Positions 27,993 through 36,759 of a stretch of DNA of 64,000 nucleotides are shown one piece after another. The translations under genes were made by a program, and so were the position numbers. The stretch is taken from assembly GCA_018401495.1 (NCBI GenBank), contig JAGYJX010000035.1, positions 1 to 64,000 on the forward strand. Direction: 5' to 3'. The notes beneath the pieces are model-generated. The model did not search any database and had not been told where the DNA came from. It worked only from the letters and a program-made list of their open reading frames with translations. Position 1 is the first letter of the stretch. Each line of letters opens with the position of its first letter. The stretch is from Rhodospirillaceae bacterium. GTDB lineage: Bacteria; Pseudomonadota; Alphaproteobacteria; Thalassobaculales; Thalassobaculaceae.

Positions 27993-29378
27993 CTAGGTGG
28001 CGTCTGGCAACCAGCCTCCGCCGAGCGCGCGGACGAGATCAACCGACGCGGCGAGCCGGGCCTGCCGGGCGGCGACGAGGGACGCGTTGGCGTCGAGCAA
28101 GGTCTGCTGGGCGTCGAGGACGCTCAGCAGATCCTCCGCCCCGGTCGCGTAGCGCGCCTCGGCCGCCAGCAAGGCGCGCTCCGCCTGGTCGACCGCCAGC
28201 CGGTAGAGCTCTTCCTGGCGATCGGCCGATTCGGCGGCGAGCAGAGCGCTCTCGACCTCGGCCAGCGCGGTGAGAACGCTCTGGCGGTAGGCCGCCACCA
28301 GTTCGGCGTGGCGGGCCTGCGATCCCTCGAGGACGCCCTCGAGCCGGCCGGCGCTGAACAGCGGCGCGACGATCCCCGACGCCAGCGACGCGCTGACCCC
28401 TCCGGAGCCGGTCAGGTCGATGCCCGCGAGCGCCGCCGACAGGTCGATCCGCGGGAAGAACGCGGCGCGCGCCACCGACACGTCGGCGTCGGCGGCACGC
28501 AGCCCGGCCTCGGCGCTCTGCAGGTCGGGACGCCGCATCAGAAGCTCCGCCGGAATGCCCGCTGCCACCGGCGGCAGGGTCAACGCGAACAGGTCGCCCG
28601 CGGCGACGGCGAAACCCTCGGGCGGTCGTCCCAGCAGAATCGCGAGGCTGTTGCCGAGACGGGCCACCGTCTCCTCGGTCCCCGGAATCCGGGCCCGGCC
28701 AGACGCCACGGCGCTGCGCTGGCGTGTCAGATCGAACCCGGACGCCGCGCCCTCGTCGTAGCGGGTCTCGACCAGTTGCAGCACCCGTTCCTGGGCGGCC
28801 AGGCTGTCCCGCGCCACGGCGAGCTGGGCGCGCGCCGCCAGCAGGTCGACATAGGTGGCGGTGGTGTCGGACTGGACGGTCAGGGTCAGGGCGCGGAAGG
28901 CGTGCCGCTCGCTCTCCAGATCCGCCTCGGCGGCGGCCCGGGCGGCGCGGTTGGCGCCGAACAGGTCGACTTCGTAGGACACCGACAACCCGGCCGAAGC
29001 CGAGGTGCTGGTCGAGCCACTTCGGCTCGACGCGCTCGAGGAGCGCTCGGTGTAATCGCGCGAGACCGTACCCGACCCGTCGGCCTGCGGCAGGAGGGTC
29101 GAGCCGGCCACCCGCGCCTGGGCGCGCGCCTGTGCCACCCGCTGGATTCCGGCCGCCAGATCGTTGTTCGCCGCCATCGAGCGGGCCACCAGGCTGTCGA
29201 GCTCGGCGTCGCCGAACGCCAGCCACCACGGCCCCGCGACCGCCGTCGGCGCGGGCACGGTGGCGGCGGCGTAGGCTTCCGGGAGCACCGGCAACGACGC
29301 GGGTTCGGCCCCGGGCAGGGCGCAGGCCGCGAGCGCGAGCGTGGGGAGCAGGATGGCCAACCGCCGCATCGCCGTCAT
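27993..29378 (-). CDS. Outer membrane efflux lipoprotein (NodT/OprM family)
   Basis: A 461-residue outer membrane factor. The start has a lipoprotein signal (LAILLPTLALAACALPG, lipobox LAAC). Two OEP repeats follow: WWLAFGDAELDSLVARSMAA, VSYEVDLFGANRAARAAAEA, TYVDLLAARAQLAVARDSLA, IPAELLMRRPDLQSAEAGLR, ADVSVARAAFFPRIDLSAAL and ALLAAEARYATGAEDLLSVL. The trimer would form the exit duct for the MacA/MacB-type pump encoded just upstream. Its ATG overlaps the stop of the macB-like gene (ATGA), so the three are co-translated. An Ala/Ser-rich stretch (SSSASSRSGSTSTSASAG) is inserted in the first repeat. Confidence 0.9.
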   Translation of the reverse strand: MTAMRRLAILLPTLALAACALPGAEPASLPVLPEAYAAATVPAPTAVAGPWWLAFGDAELDSLVARSMAANNDLAAGIQRVAQARAQARVAGSTLLPQADGSGTVSRDYTERSSSASSRSGSTSTSASAGLSVSYEVDLFGANRAARAAAEADLESERHAFRALTLTVQSDTTATYVDLLAARAQLAVARDSLAAQERVLQLVETRYDEGAASGFDLTRQRSAVASGRARIPGTEETVARLGNSLAILLGRPPEGFAVAAGDLFALTLPPVAAGIPAELLMRRPDLQSAEAGLRAADADVSVARAAFFPRIDLSAALAGIDLTGSGGVSASLASGIVAPLFSAGRLEGVLEGSQARHAELVAAYRQSVLTALAEVESALLAAESADRQEELYRLAVDQAERALLAAEARYATGAEDLLSVLDAQQTLLDANASLVAARQARLAASVDLVRALGGGWLPDAT

Positions 29379-31318
29379 TCCGAGGCCAACGCCACGACCG
29401 GATCGAGGCGCGAGGCCTTGCGGGCCGGAAGATAGCCGAACACCAGCCCGGTCAGCAGGGCGCAGGAGAACGCCAGCGCCGCCGGTTCCGGATGAACCAC
29501 CGTGGAGATGCCGAAGCGCTCGAGCGCCAGAGCGCCGCCGATCCCGAGCGCCACCCCGAGCAAGCCGCCGAGCCCGCCGACCACCAGCGCCTCGACGTTG
29601 AACTGGACCATGATGTCGAAGCGTCGCGCCCCGGTCGCCATGCGGATGCCGATCTCGCGGGTGCGCTCGCTCACGCTGACCAGCATGATGTTCATGACCC
29701 CGATGCCGCCGACCAGCAGCGAGATCGCCGCCACCGAGGCGAGCAGCAGGGTGAAGGTGCGCTGGGTGCCCTGCACCGTTTCCAGAAGCGAGGCGGTGTT
29801 GCGGAGCTGGAAGTCCTCGACCCCGTGGCGGCCGATCAACGTCTCCCGGACCGCCTCCTCGGTCGCGGCGATTCTCGAGGTGTCGGCCACCCGGACGGTC
29901 AGCAGCGACAGGTAGGGCTGGCCGAACAGCCGCACGAAGCCGGTGGTGACCGGCACCAGCGCGGTGTCGTCCTGATCGGTGCCGAAGGCGGTGGCGCCCT
30001 TCGGCTCCAGCACGCCGATCACCTGGAACGGCACGCCCGCCATCAGGACGTAGCGTCCGACCGGATCCTCGCCGTCCGGGAACAGGTTGCGGGCCACGGT
30101 GGTGCCGATCACCGTGACCGCGGCGTGGGATCGCAGATCGTCGGCGGTGAAGAACACGCCGCTGATCAGGCTCCAGTCGCGGGCCAGCGGGAAGTCCTCG
30201 GACACCGCCTTGACCGAGGTGCGATGATCGACGGCGCCGTGCCGCAGGGTCTTGGACCCGCTGCGCTCCGGGACCGCCGCCAGCACGTTGCCCAGCTCGG
30301 CGAGCGCGGCGGCGTCGGCCACGGTCAGCGACGCCACCTCGCCGCTGGGACGCGTCCCGGGTGCGCCCGGGCGGACGAACAGCAGGTCCGAGCCGATCGA
30401 CTGGATGCGCGCCACGACGTCGCGCTGGCTGCCCTCGCCGACCGCCAGCATGACCACCACCGCCGAGACGCCGATGACCACGCCCAGCAGGGTCAGCGCC
30501 GTCCGGAACAGGTTGGCCCGCAGCGACCGGAACGCGGTCACCCCCGCCTCGAACACCTGCGCCGCCGCCGCGGCGGCGCTGTTCGCCGGCAGCCGTCGGA
30601 CCAGCGCGACGACGCCGGCCCCGTCCCCCACCGCGCCGGTGTCGCCGATGATCCGGCCGTCGGCGATCTCGATCCGCCGATCGGCGTGGGCGGCCACGGC
30701 CGGGTCGTGGGTGATCACGATGACGGTGTGCCCCTTGCGGTGCAGGTCCTTCAGCAGCGCCATGACGTCGGCGCTCGAGCGGCTGTCGAGCGCCCCGGTC
30801 GGTTCGTCCGCCAGGATGACGTCGGCGCCGTTCATCAGCGCCCGCGCGATCGACACCCTCTGCTGCTGGCCGCCGGACAGCTCGCCCGGACGATGGTCGG
30901 TGCGATCGCCGAGCCCGAGTTCGCCCAGCAGATCGAGCGCCCTCGCCCGACGCTCGTCGGCCGGCAGCCCGGCGTAGATCGCCGGCATCTCGACGTTCTC
31001 GACCGCGGTCGACGAGGCCAGCAGGTTGTAGCGCTGGAACACGAACCCGAAAGTCCGGCGGCGCAGCGCCGCCAGGTCGTCCGGATCCAGGTCGGCGACG
31101 TCGGTGCCGCCGACCCGGTAGCGGCCGCCGGACGGCCTGTCGAGGCATCCGAGCAGGCTCATCAAGGTCGACTTGCCGGACCCGGACGGGCCCATGATGG
31201 CCACGAACTCGCCGCGCCGGATCGCCAGCGACACGCCGTCGAGGGCGAGCACCTCGCCGCCGCCGGTCCGGTAGACACGGGTCACGCCGGTCAGCTCGAT
31301 CAGGGGAACGTCGGCCAT
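29375..31318 (-). CDS. macB: MacB-type ABC transporter, fused ATPase and permease
   Basis: The N-terminal ATPase has Walker A MGPSGSGKSTLMSLLG, the Q-loop FGFVFQRYNLL, signature LSGGQQQRVSIARAL, Walker B ADVILADEPTGALDS and the H-loop IVITHDP. A linker leads to a TM (FRTALTLLGVVIGVSAVVVM), a large periplasmic MacB_PCD domain (VIGTTVARNLFPDGEDPVGR, VIGVLEPKGATAFGTDQDDT, with ISLLVGGIGVMNIMLVSVSE at the next TM) and the final TMs before ARKASRLDPVVALASE. The length of 647 residues is typical. It powers mechanotransmission-type efflux of peptides, macrolides or siderophores with the MacA adaptor and outer membrane factor. ATG 31318 overlaps the stop of the adaptor gene; a GTG 3 bp upstream is an alternative. 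Confidence 0.92.
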   Translation of the reverse strand: MADVPLIELTGVTRVYRTGGGEVLALDGVSLAIRRGEFVAIMGPSGSGKSTLMSLLGCLDRPSGGRYRVGGTDVADLDPDDLAALRRRTFGFVFQRYNLLASSTAVENVEMPAIYAGLPADERRARALDLLGELGLGDRTDHRPGELSGGQQQRVSIARALMNGADVILADEPTGALDSRSSADVMALLKDLHRKGHTVIVITHDPAVAAHADRRIEIADGRIIGDTGAVGDGAGVVALVRRLPANSAAAAAAQVFEAGVTAFRSLRANLFRTALTLLGVVIGVSAVVVMLAVGEGSQRDVVARIQSIGSDLLFVRPGAPGTRPSGEVASLTVADAAALAELGNVLAAVPERSGSKTLRHGAVDHRTSVKAVSEDFPLARDWSLISGVFFTADDLRSHAAVTVIGTTVARNLFPDGEDPVGRYVLMAGVPFQVIGVLEPKGATAFGTDQDDTALVPVTTGFVRLFGQPYLSLLTVRVADTSRIAATEEAVRETLIGRHGVEDFQLRNTASLLETVQGTQRTFTLLLASVAAISLLVGGIGVMNIMLVSVSERTREIGIRMATGARRFDIMVQFNVEALVVGGLGGLLGVALGIGGALALERFGISTVVHPEPAALAFSCALLTGLVFGYLPARKASRLDPVVALASE

Positions 31319-32612
31319 CACCGCCTCCCGCCGAGCACGCGGGCCAGCCCCGAGGAAGCCCCGGAGCCGGCTGGCGTCCGGGAGGCGTCGCCGACCACCA
31401 CCGTCTCGCCGGGTGCCAGCCCGGCGACGATTTCGGCGGCGGTGCGGGTCTTCAGCCCGACCAGCACCGCCCGCGGCCGTGCCCGACCGGCCTCGTCCAG
31501 GACCATCACCACCCCGCGCGCCGCCCCCGGATGGCCGGCGGCCAGCGGCTCCAGCGCCGCGTGGGACGCCTGCAGCGCGATCCGCGCCTCGTCGTCGGCG
31601 GCGACCGCCCGGTTGGCGCCGAGCGCCGGCGGCGCGGCGGCCCCGACGCCCCCGGCACCCGCTGACGCAACGCCGCCAGCGGCACCGTCACCACGTCGAC
31701 CGCCTTGCCGAGCACGAAGAACACCTGCGCCGACATCGCCGGAAGCAGCACGCCGCCGGCGTTGTCGACGTCGAGCAGCGCCTTGTAGAGCACCACGTCG
31801 TTGAGGATCTCGGGCTGCGGCAGCACCTGGCGCAGGGTCGAGGTCCAGCGCCGTTCGGGCAGGCCGAGGGTGGTGAAATAGGCCTCCATCCCGGGCACCA
31901 GGCGGACCACGTCGGCCTCCGAGACGTCGGCCTCGACGGTCATCACCGACAGGTCGGCGATCGTCAGGATCGTCGGCGCCGACTGGTTGGCGTTGAGGGT
32001 CTGGCCCTCGAACGCCAGGATGTCGATGACCGTTCCGGCGATCGGCGCGAAGATCTTGGTGTAGCCGAGCGTGGCGAGGTTGCCGTCGAGGGTCGAGCGG
32101 GTCTTCTCGATCTGGGCCTCGAGCTGGGTGATCTTGGCCTTCGCCACCAGCAGCGCCACGTCGGTGATCTCGGCGTCCTGGCGCGCGATGGCGTCGGCCT
32201 TCAGCAGCCGGTTGTTGCGCGCGGCCTGCGCCTCGGCGAGCCGCAGTTCCGCGCGCTGCTGGGCCAGCGTCGCCTGCAGTTCGCGCAGCCCGGCGCGGTC
32301 GGCGTCGACCCGCGCCTTCATCACCCGGGCGTCGATCTCGGCCAGCAGGTCGCCCTTGGCCACGGTGTCGCCGATCGCGACGTGCAGGATCTGCAGCTGG
32401 CCGGAGACCTGGGCGCCGACGTCGACCGAGTTCTTCGGCTGCAGCGTGCCGAGCGCGGTGACCGCGCTCTCGACGCTGCCGACCGCGGCGACCGCCGTCC
32501 GGTACTCGGCCCCGGCCGGGTCGGCGTCGCGGGTCGCGACCCACAGCGCCGCGGCGGCGGCCGCGAGCCCGATGGTCGGCACCGCCCAGCGGCGGAGGCG
32601 TCGCGTCGTCAT
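31318..32612 (-). CDS. macA: MacA-type periplasmic adaptor (HlyD family), one frameshift
   Basis: A membrane fusion protein: N-terminal anchor (RWAVPTIGLAAAAAALWVA), then VESAVTALGTLQPKNSVDVG, AQVSGQLQILHVAIGDTVAK (lipoyl half-motif), a long coiled coil, YTKIFAPIAGTVIDILAFEG (second lipoyl half), and MTVEADVSEADVVRLVPGME plus YKALLDVDNAGGVLLPAMSA (beta-barrel). Near 31665 the frame shifts, and the membrane-proximal domain ends as PRAVLVGLKTRTAAEIVAGL and APGETVVVGDASR. The product links MacB with the outer membrane factor. The shift lies in a GC-rich run between intact domains and may be a sequence error. It is the first gene of the operon. Confidence 0.85.
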
Positions 32613-32802
32613 GATGGCGGAGTTTCCTCGTCGGCCTGCCCACCCCCTCCAACGAGGATACGGCGCAGATCCGTCGCCATCATCATGCCGAAACCATCGT
32701 CAAATGGTTAATGGTTATCGGGTTCGGCGGAGGCGGAACGGAGCTGGCGCTCCAACTTGCGTGAAGGCCAAAGGTCGCGTCGTGGATCCGCCCCCTCCCC
32801 GG

Positions 32803-33829
32803 TCACACGATCGCGCCGTACAGCAACCCCATGGAGAAGGCGCCGAGGAAGGCGAAGCCCGAGATAGGCGGCGAACACCGGCGGCCGCGCCAGCGCCCAG
32901 ACCGCGATCGCCGCCGGGATCGAGCTGACGCCACCCGCCAGCAGGAACGCCATGCCGGCGCCGGGCGCCATGCCCTGCTCGATCAGCCCGCCGACCAGAG
33001 GCAGCGCCGCGTAGCCGTTGAGATAGGCCGGCACGCCGACGGCGGTGGCGCCGAGCACGGTCAGCCATCCGCCGCCGCCGATCATCGACCCGACGACCTC
33101 GGCCGGGACGTACGCCAGCATCAGGCTCTCCAGGAAGAACGCGACCGCCAGCCACTTGCCGAGGAACAGGGTGTTGTCGGCGGCGTTCCGGGCGAACCGC
33201 TCGCGACGGGCCGGCTCGTCCCAGAACCGCCAGGCCACCCGCTTGGGGTTGCGCACCGTCGCGCCGCCACACCCGCCGTTGCCGACCCCGGCGCGCAGCG
33301 GCTCGGCGAACAGCCCGGCCCGGCCGAGCAGCAGCGTCCCGAAGCCGCCGAGCAGGCCGATGGCAACCGCCGAGACGGTCTTGAACAGCGCGAAGTCGCT
33401 GCCGAGCGTCCCGGCCGTCAGCAGGAACATCGACGGGTCCATCAGCGGCGACGCCAGCCAGAACGCCATCACCGGCGCCAGCGGCACGCCCATCGCCAGC
33501 AGCGCCGCGATCAGCGGGATCACCCCGCAGGAGCAGAACGGCGACAGGGCGCCGGTGAGCGCCGCCAGCACCACCATGGTCGGCAGGTTGCCGGTGAAGG
33601 CCTGGGCGATCAGGGCGTCGGCGCCGCTGGCCTTGGCGTAGGCGGCGACGCCGATCGACAGCGCCAGGAACGGCGCGACGCTCCACAACGCCTCGCCGGT
33701 GAAGGTGACGCTGGCGACCGCCTGCGCCGGCGCCAGCGCGGCGAGGACGGCCAGGGCCAGCAGGACGGCGATCAGGACCGGGTCGATCCGGCCGGCGAGG
33801 CGCCGGGTGGCCAGGGCGATGTCAGTCAT
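32803..33829 (-). CDS. ArsP/SO_0444-type permease (PF03773), one frameshift near the 3' end
   Basis: An integral membrane protein of about 340 residues with 8-10 TM helices. The hallmark ALSPFCSCGVIPLIAALLAMG (two Cys in a CSCG turn inside a helix) and AFWLASPLMDPSMFLLTAG identify the PF03773 permease family, whose members include ArsP (trivalent organoarsenical efflux) and SO_0444-type Cu/Zn-associated permeases. The loop RAGVGNGGCGGATVRNPKR carries an extra Cys. An extra C near 32863 shifts the frame; with it removed the helix FLGAFSMGLLYGAIV ends at a stop at 32803-32805. It lies directly downstream of an ArsR regulator gene, and a copy of the presumed operator (33842-33860) precedes it. 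Confidence 0.8.
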
Positions 33830-33841
33830 CTGTCTTCTCCG

Positions 33842-33860
33842 TTATTCCCAAGAATTTCGT
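33842..33860. promoter_or_regulatory. Candidate ArsR operator, copy 1
   Basis: The sequence tattcccaagaatttcgt lies between the regulator's stop codon and the permease start, and is repeated exactly 400 bp away at 34243-34260. Its core ATTCCCAAGAAT is an imperfect dyad (ATTC/GAAT around CCAA), the symmetry expected for a winged-helix ArsR dimer. The position 12-30 bp upstream of the permease ATG fits repression of that gene. Confidence 0.6.
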
Positions 33861-33886
33861 TATTTGAAGTCAAAAAAGGGGAACCC

Positions 33887-34204
33887 TCAGGCGGCGTCGC
33901 TCGCCGTCCCGCGACCGCGGGAGTCGGCGCAGCACTCGCGCGCCAGGAAGCCTAGGGTCTCGGTCATGGCGTCGAAACTGGCGTGGCAGTACAGCGTCGT
34001 GCCGTCGCGCTCCTGGCGGACCAGGCCGACGGCGATCAGCTTGTGCAGATGGTGGGACAGCGTCGAGCGCGCGGTCCCGGTGCGGCGCTGCAGTTCACCC
34101 ACCGGCAGCCCGTCGCGCCCCGCCCGGACCAGGATCCGGAACACCTCGAGCCGGGTCTCGTTGCCCAGCGCCTCCAGCCGCACGGCGATCGTTTTCGTGT
34201 CCAT
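33887..34204 (-). CDS. ArsR family transcriptional repressor
   Basis: A 105-residue winged-helix protein: AVRLEALGNETRLEVFRILV, DGLPVGELQRRTGTARSTLS, HHLHKLIAVGLVRQERDGTT and LYCHASFDAMTETLGFLARE. The STLSHHLHKL recognition helix is typical. The usual ELCVCDL metal site is absent (the helix reads GLPVGEL), but a Cys pair occurs in the C-terminal tail (ARECCADSRG), which could bind As(III) or a similar thiophile in a non-classical site. It lies upstream of and in line with the ArsP-like permease and divergent from an MFS transporter; identical candidate operators precede both. It probably represses itself, the permease and perhaps the transporter. Confidence 0.88.
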   Translation of the reverse strand: MDTKTIAVRLEALGNETRLEVFRILVRAGRDGLPVGELQRRTGTARSTLSHHLHKLIAVGLVRQERDGTTLYCHASFDAMTETLGFLARECCADSRGRGTASDAA

Positions 34205-34240
34205 GCCGGCACCATAATACGCCCGCCGCCGATGATCAAC

Positions 34241-34260
34241 GGTATTCCCAAGAATTTCGT
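34241..34260. promoter_or_regulatory. Candidate ArsR operator, copy 2
   Basis: Contains the same 18 bases (tattcccaagaatttcgt, 34243-34260) as the element at 33843-33860. It lies 37 bp upstream of the ArsR start and within the roughly 150-bp divergent region shared with the MFS transporter gene. This supports autoregulation and possible joint control of the transporter. Confidence 0.6.
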
Positions 34261-34352
34261 CGTATGCTCTGATGCCTTCCACGATCCTCGAATGGACGCC
34301 GGCCCCGGCGCCGTGAAAGGATGCCTCGCCCGCCCCGCTGGAGTCCGCCTCC

Positions 34353-35555
34353 TTGCCCGCCTCCCTCCCGCCGGCCTCGCCCGGCCGCACCACCCTCGCC
34401 CTGGCGTTCGCCGAGACCATCGTCTGGGCGGGCGTGTTCTACATCTTCCCGGCGCTGCTGGCGCACTGGGAGGGCGATCTCGGCTGGCCGAAGACCACGC
34501 TCTCCGGGGCGTTCACCGCCGCCCTGATCACCTCGGCGCTGTGCGCCCCGGTCGCCGGCCGCCTGATCGACGCCGGCCACGGCCGCCGCCTGCTGATCGG
34601 CGGCGCGGTCGGCGCCGGCCTGCTGATCGGCCTGGTCGGGCTGGTGCGCGAGCCCTGGCAGTTCTACGCCCTGTGGTTCGGGCTCGGGGCGTGCATGTCG
34701 GCCTGCCTGTACGAGCCGTGCTTCGCCTTCCTCACCCGGACCCGCGGCGGCGACGCGCGCCGCGCCATCACCCGCATCACCTTGATCGCCGGCCTCGCCG
34801 GGACGCTGTCGTTCCCGGCCGCCAACGTGCTCGCCGAACTGTACGACTGGCGGGCGGCGACCGGCGCGTTCGCCGCCGCCATCCTGCTGATCGCGGTGCC
34901 GCTGTTCGCCTACGGCACCCGGCCGGTGCCGGTGGCCGAGGCGGCCGCCTCGGGCGCCGGCGGAGCCGCCGACGGCGCCGGCCTGCAGGCGGCGATGCGC
35001 CGGCCGACCTTCTGGCTGCTGGCGGTGGCGTTCTCGATGATCGCGCTGACCCACGGCATCCTGATCACCCACCTGCTGCCGATGCTGGACGAGCGCGGCG
35101 TGTCGACGTCGGTCGCGGTGCTGGTCGCCTCGGGGATCGGGCCGATGCAGGTGGCCGGCCGACTGGCGATGATGGCGGTCGAGAAGCGGGTGTCGATGAA
35201 CACCGTCTGCGCCTGCTCGTTCGTCTTCATGCTGGCGGCCTCGACCGCGCTGATCGGGGCCGGCGCGATCCCGCTGCTGCTGGTGGCCTTCGTGGTCCTG
35301 CAGGGCTCCGGCTACGGCGTGACCAGCATCACCCGGCCGGTGGTGACCGCCAACCTGCTCGGCCGCAACGGCTTCGGCGCGATCTCGGGCGCGCTGGCGC
35401 TGCCGTTCATGGGCGCCACCGCCATCGCCCCGACCCTGGCGGCGGCGATCTGGACGGTCGGCGGCTACGACCTGGTCCGCCTGGCGGTGCTGGCGCTGGT
35501 CGGCGTGGGCGGGATCAGTTTCCTGCTGGCGGCGCTGTCGTCCCGCCGGCGCTGA
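34353..35555 (+). CDS. Major facilitator superfamily transporter
   Basis: A 400-residue, 12-TM MFS protein of the NreB/oxalate-formate-like style. Seen are TLALAFAETIVWAGVFYIFP in TM1, the loop 2-3 signature APVAGRLIDAGHGRRLLIGG, ALWFGLGACMSACLYEPCFA, and GMLSFP-like GTLSFPAANVLAELYDWRAA. In the second half are MIALTHGILITHLLPMLDER, ASGIGPMQVAGRLAMMAVEK and VLQGSGYGVTSITRPVVTAN. The start is a TTG at 34353 because no in-frame ATG precedes TM1. It is divergent from the arsR-like gene with a shared candidate operator, so it may export the same toxicant or its derivative. The substrate is inferred only from context. Confidence 0.82.
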   Translation: MPASLPPASPGRTTLALAFAETIVWAGVFYIFPALLAHWEGDLGWPKTTLSGAFTAALITSALCAPVAGRLIDAGHGRRLLIGGAVGAGLLIGLVGLVREPWQFYALWFGLGACMSACLYEPCFAFLTRTRGGDARRAITRITLIAGLAGTLSFPAANVLAELYDWRAATGAFAAAILLIAVPLFAYGTRPVPVAEAAASGAGGAADGAGLQAAMRRPTFWLLAVAFSMIALTHGILITHLLPMLDERGVSTSVAVLVASGIGPMQVAGRLAMMAVEKRVSMNTVCACSFVFMLAASTALIGAGAIPLLLVAFVVLQGSGYGVTSITRPVVTANLLGRNGFGAISGALALPFMGATAIAPTLAAAIWTVGGYDLVRLAVLALVGVGGISFLLAALSSRRR

Positions 35556-35889
35556 CGACGGCAGCGTCGAAACCAGGGCGTTGCAGGCCGGTCACGTTCA
35601 CCAATTTGGGGTGCATTCAGCGTTGCTCGGCTCGCCATCGCGTCCAATATTGATGCCAATATGGATGGATGTGCCGAGACATCCGCGATTCTCCGACAAG
35701 ACCAAATAAATTTTGACGTTAAATCAGTCAATTACCGCCATACCTCCTCAAATGAGGATGGTCTGAGCCCTCTGCCCCGCCCGATGGTTAATCGATGCCG
35801 TGTCTGTTGCATGAAGCGAACGCCATGGCTACGCAGGACGAGCATTGCTGTTTTCAACAGGTACAGTTCTGGAAGCGGATCCGAAGCCG
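35556..35889 (+). promoter_or_regulatory. AT-rich control region of the signalling cluster
   Basis: This 334-bp gene-free stretch is much richer in A/T than its flanks. It holds CCAATTTGG at 35601-35609, CCAATATTG at 35644-35652 and CCAATATGG at 35656-35664. The CCAATNTGG pattern recurs at 41289-41297 and 41351-41359, ahead of another gene of the same cluster. These may be regulator sites, but no protein can be assigned. Confidence 0.4.
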
Positions 35890-36759
35890 ATGGCGTCAGC
35901 CCCCGCACCCCCACCCATCGTCTATCTGGTCGAGGACGACGAGGTGCAGTTGCAGGAGTTGGAAGCGTGCGTTCGGCGAACGTCGTTCGACGTCACCTCG
36001 TTCGCGTGCGGCAGCGCCGCGATCGATGCCCTCTACGCCAGCGATCGCCCGGCGATCGTGGTCTGCGACCTCCGGATGCCGGAGGTGTCGGGGTGGGGAG
36101 TGGCGGAGGCCGTCCAAAGGCTGCGGTCACGGGATCGAGCCATAGCCATTGTCATGGTCACCGGTTTCCTGGACCGGGGCACCATACGACGCGCGTTTCA
36201 AATGCGGGTCGACGACCTGATCGGCAAGCCGATCGACGCGCCCGATCTTGTGGCGTCGATCCAGCGCCTCGGAGAGTTCGGCGGCGTGGGCGCCGCGCCA
36301 GCCATCAACGTCCGCGATCCCGTCGACCTGGCCGAGATCGCCGACACCCTTCTGAACGTGTTCGAGATGTGCGACCGCCGGCTTCCGCCGTCGGTGCGCT
36401 CGGAGCCCCACATCCGGATGATGATGTACTGCGTTCGCCAGCACCTGTGCGATGATCCGCCGAGCATCTCAAGCACCTGCTACGCGTCTGGGCAGCCGAT
36501 GACCACGGCGCTCCGCCGACTCCACGAACTGGTGTCGGCGGGCATGTTCGTGAAGTCGGCGGACGACAGCGACAAGCGGCGGAGCGTGGTGCGCCCGACC
36601 GCCGACCTGCTGTCCCGGCTCGAGCGTCTCGGCTCGGCCTCATCCCGGGTCAATCGCGCCCTGCTTCAACTGGACGTCCCCCGCAGACAGGCCGGAGGGG
36701 TTCGGGTCGCCCAGGCACAGCGTTCGATCAAGGATGTCCCGACGGTCAGATCCGCATGA
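35890..36759 (+). CDS. Response regulator: receiver plus MarR-like winged helix
   Basis: A 289-residue protein with an N-terminal receiver (IVYLVEDDEVQLQELEACVR, phospho-acceptor Asp in AIVVCDLRMPEVSGWG, Thr in VMVTGF, Lys in DLIGKPID). After a linker comes a C-terminal helical part with TALRRLHELVSAGMFVKSAD and DSDKRRSVVRPTADLLSRLE, which looks like the beta-wing and last helix of a MarR-type winged helix, so a DNA-binding output is likely. An upstream in-frame ATG at 35845 would add 15 residues. ATG 35890 was chosen because the receiver follows immediately. Its stop overlaps the next start by 4 bp. It is the first gene of the signalling cluster and probably its transcriptional regulator. 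Confidence 0.82.
   Translation: MASAPAPPPIVYLVEDDEVQLQELEACVRRTSFDVTSFACGSAAIDALYASDRPAIVVCDLRMPEVSGWGVAEAVQRLRSRDRAIAIVMVTGFLDRGTIRRAFQMRVDDLIGKPIDAPDLVASIQRLGEFGGVGAAPAINVRDPVDLAEIADTLLNVFEMCDRRLPPSVRSEPHIRMMMYCVRQHLCDDPPSISSTCYASGQPMTTALRRLHELVSAGMFVKSADDSDKRRSVVRPTADLLSRLERLGSASSRVNRALLQLDVPRRQAGGVRVAQAQRSIKDVPTVRSA

Noticed and set aside
32803..33829. Calling the permease ArsP with certainty
   Set aside because: The CSCG motif is shared by several PF03773 subfamilies with different cargo, so only the family is claimed.
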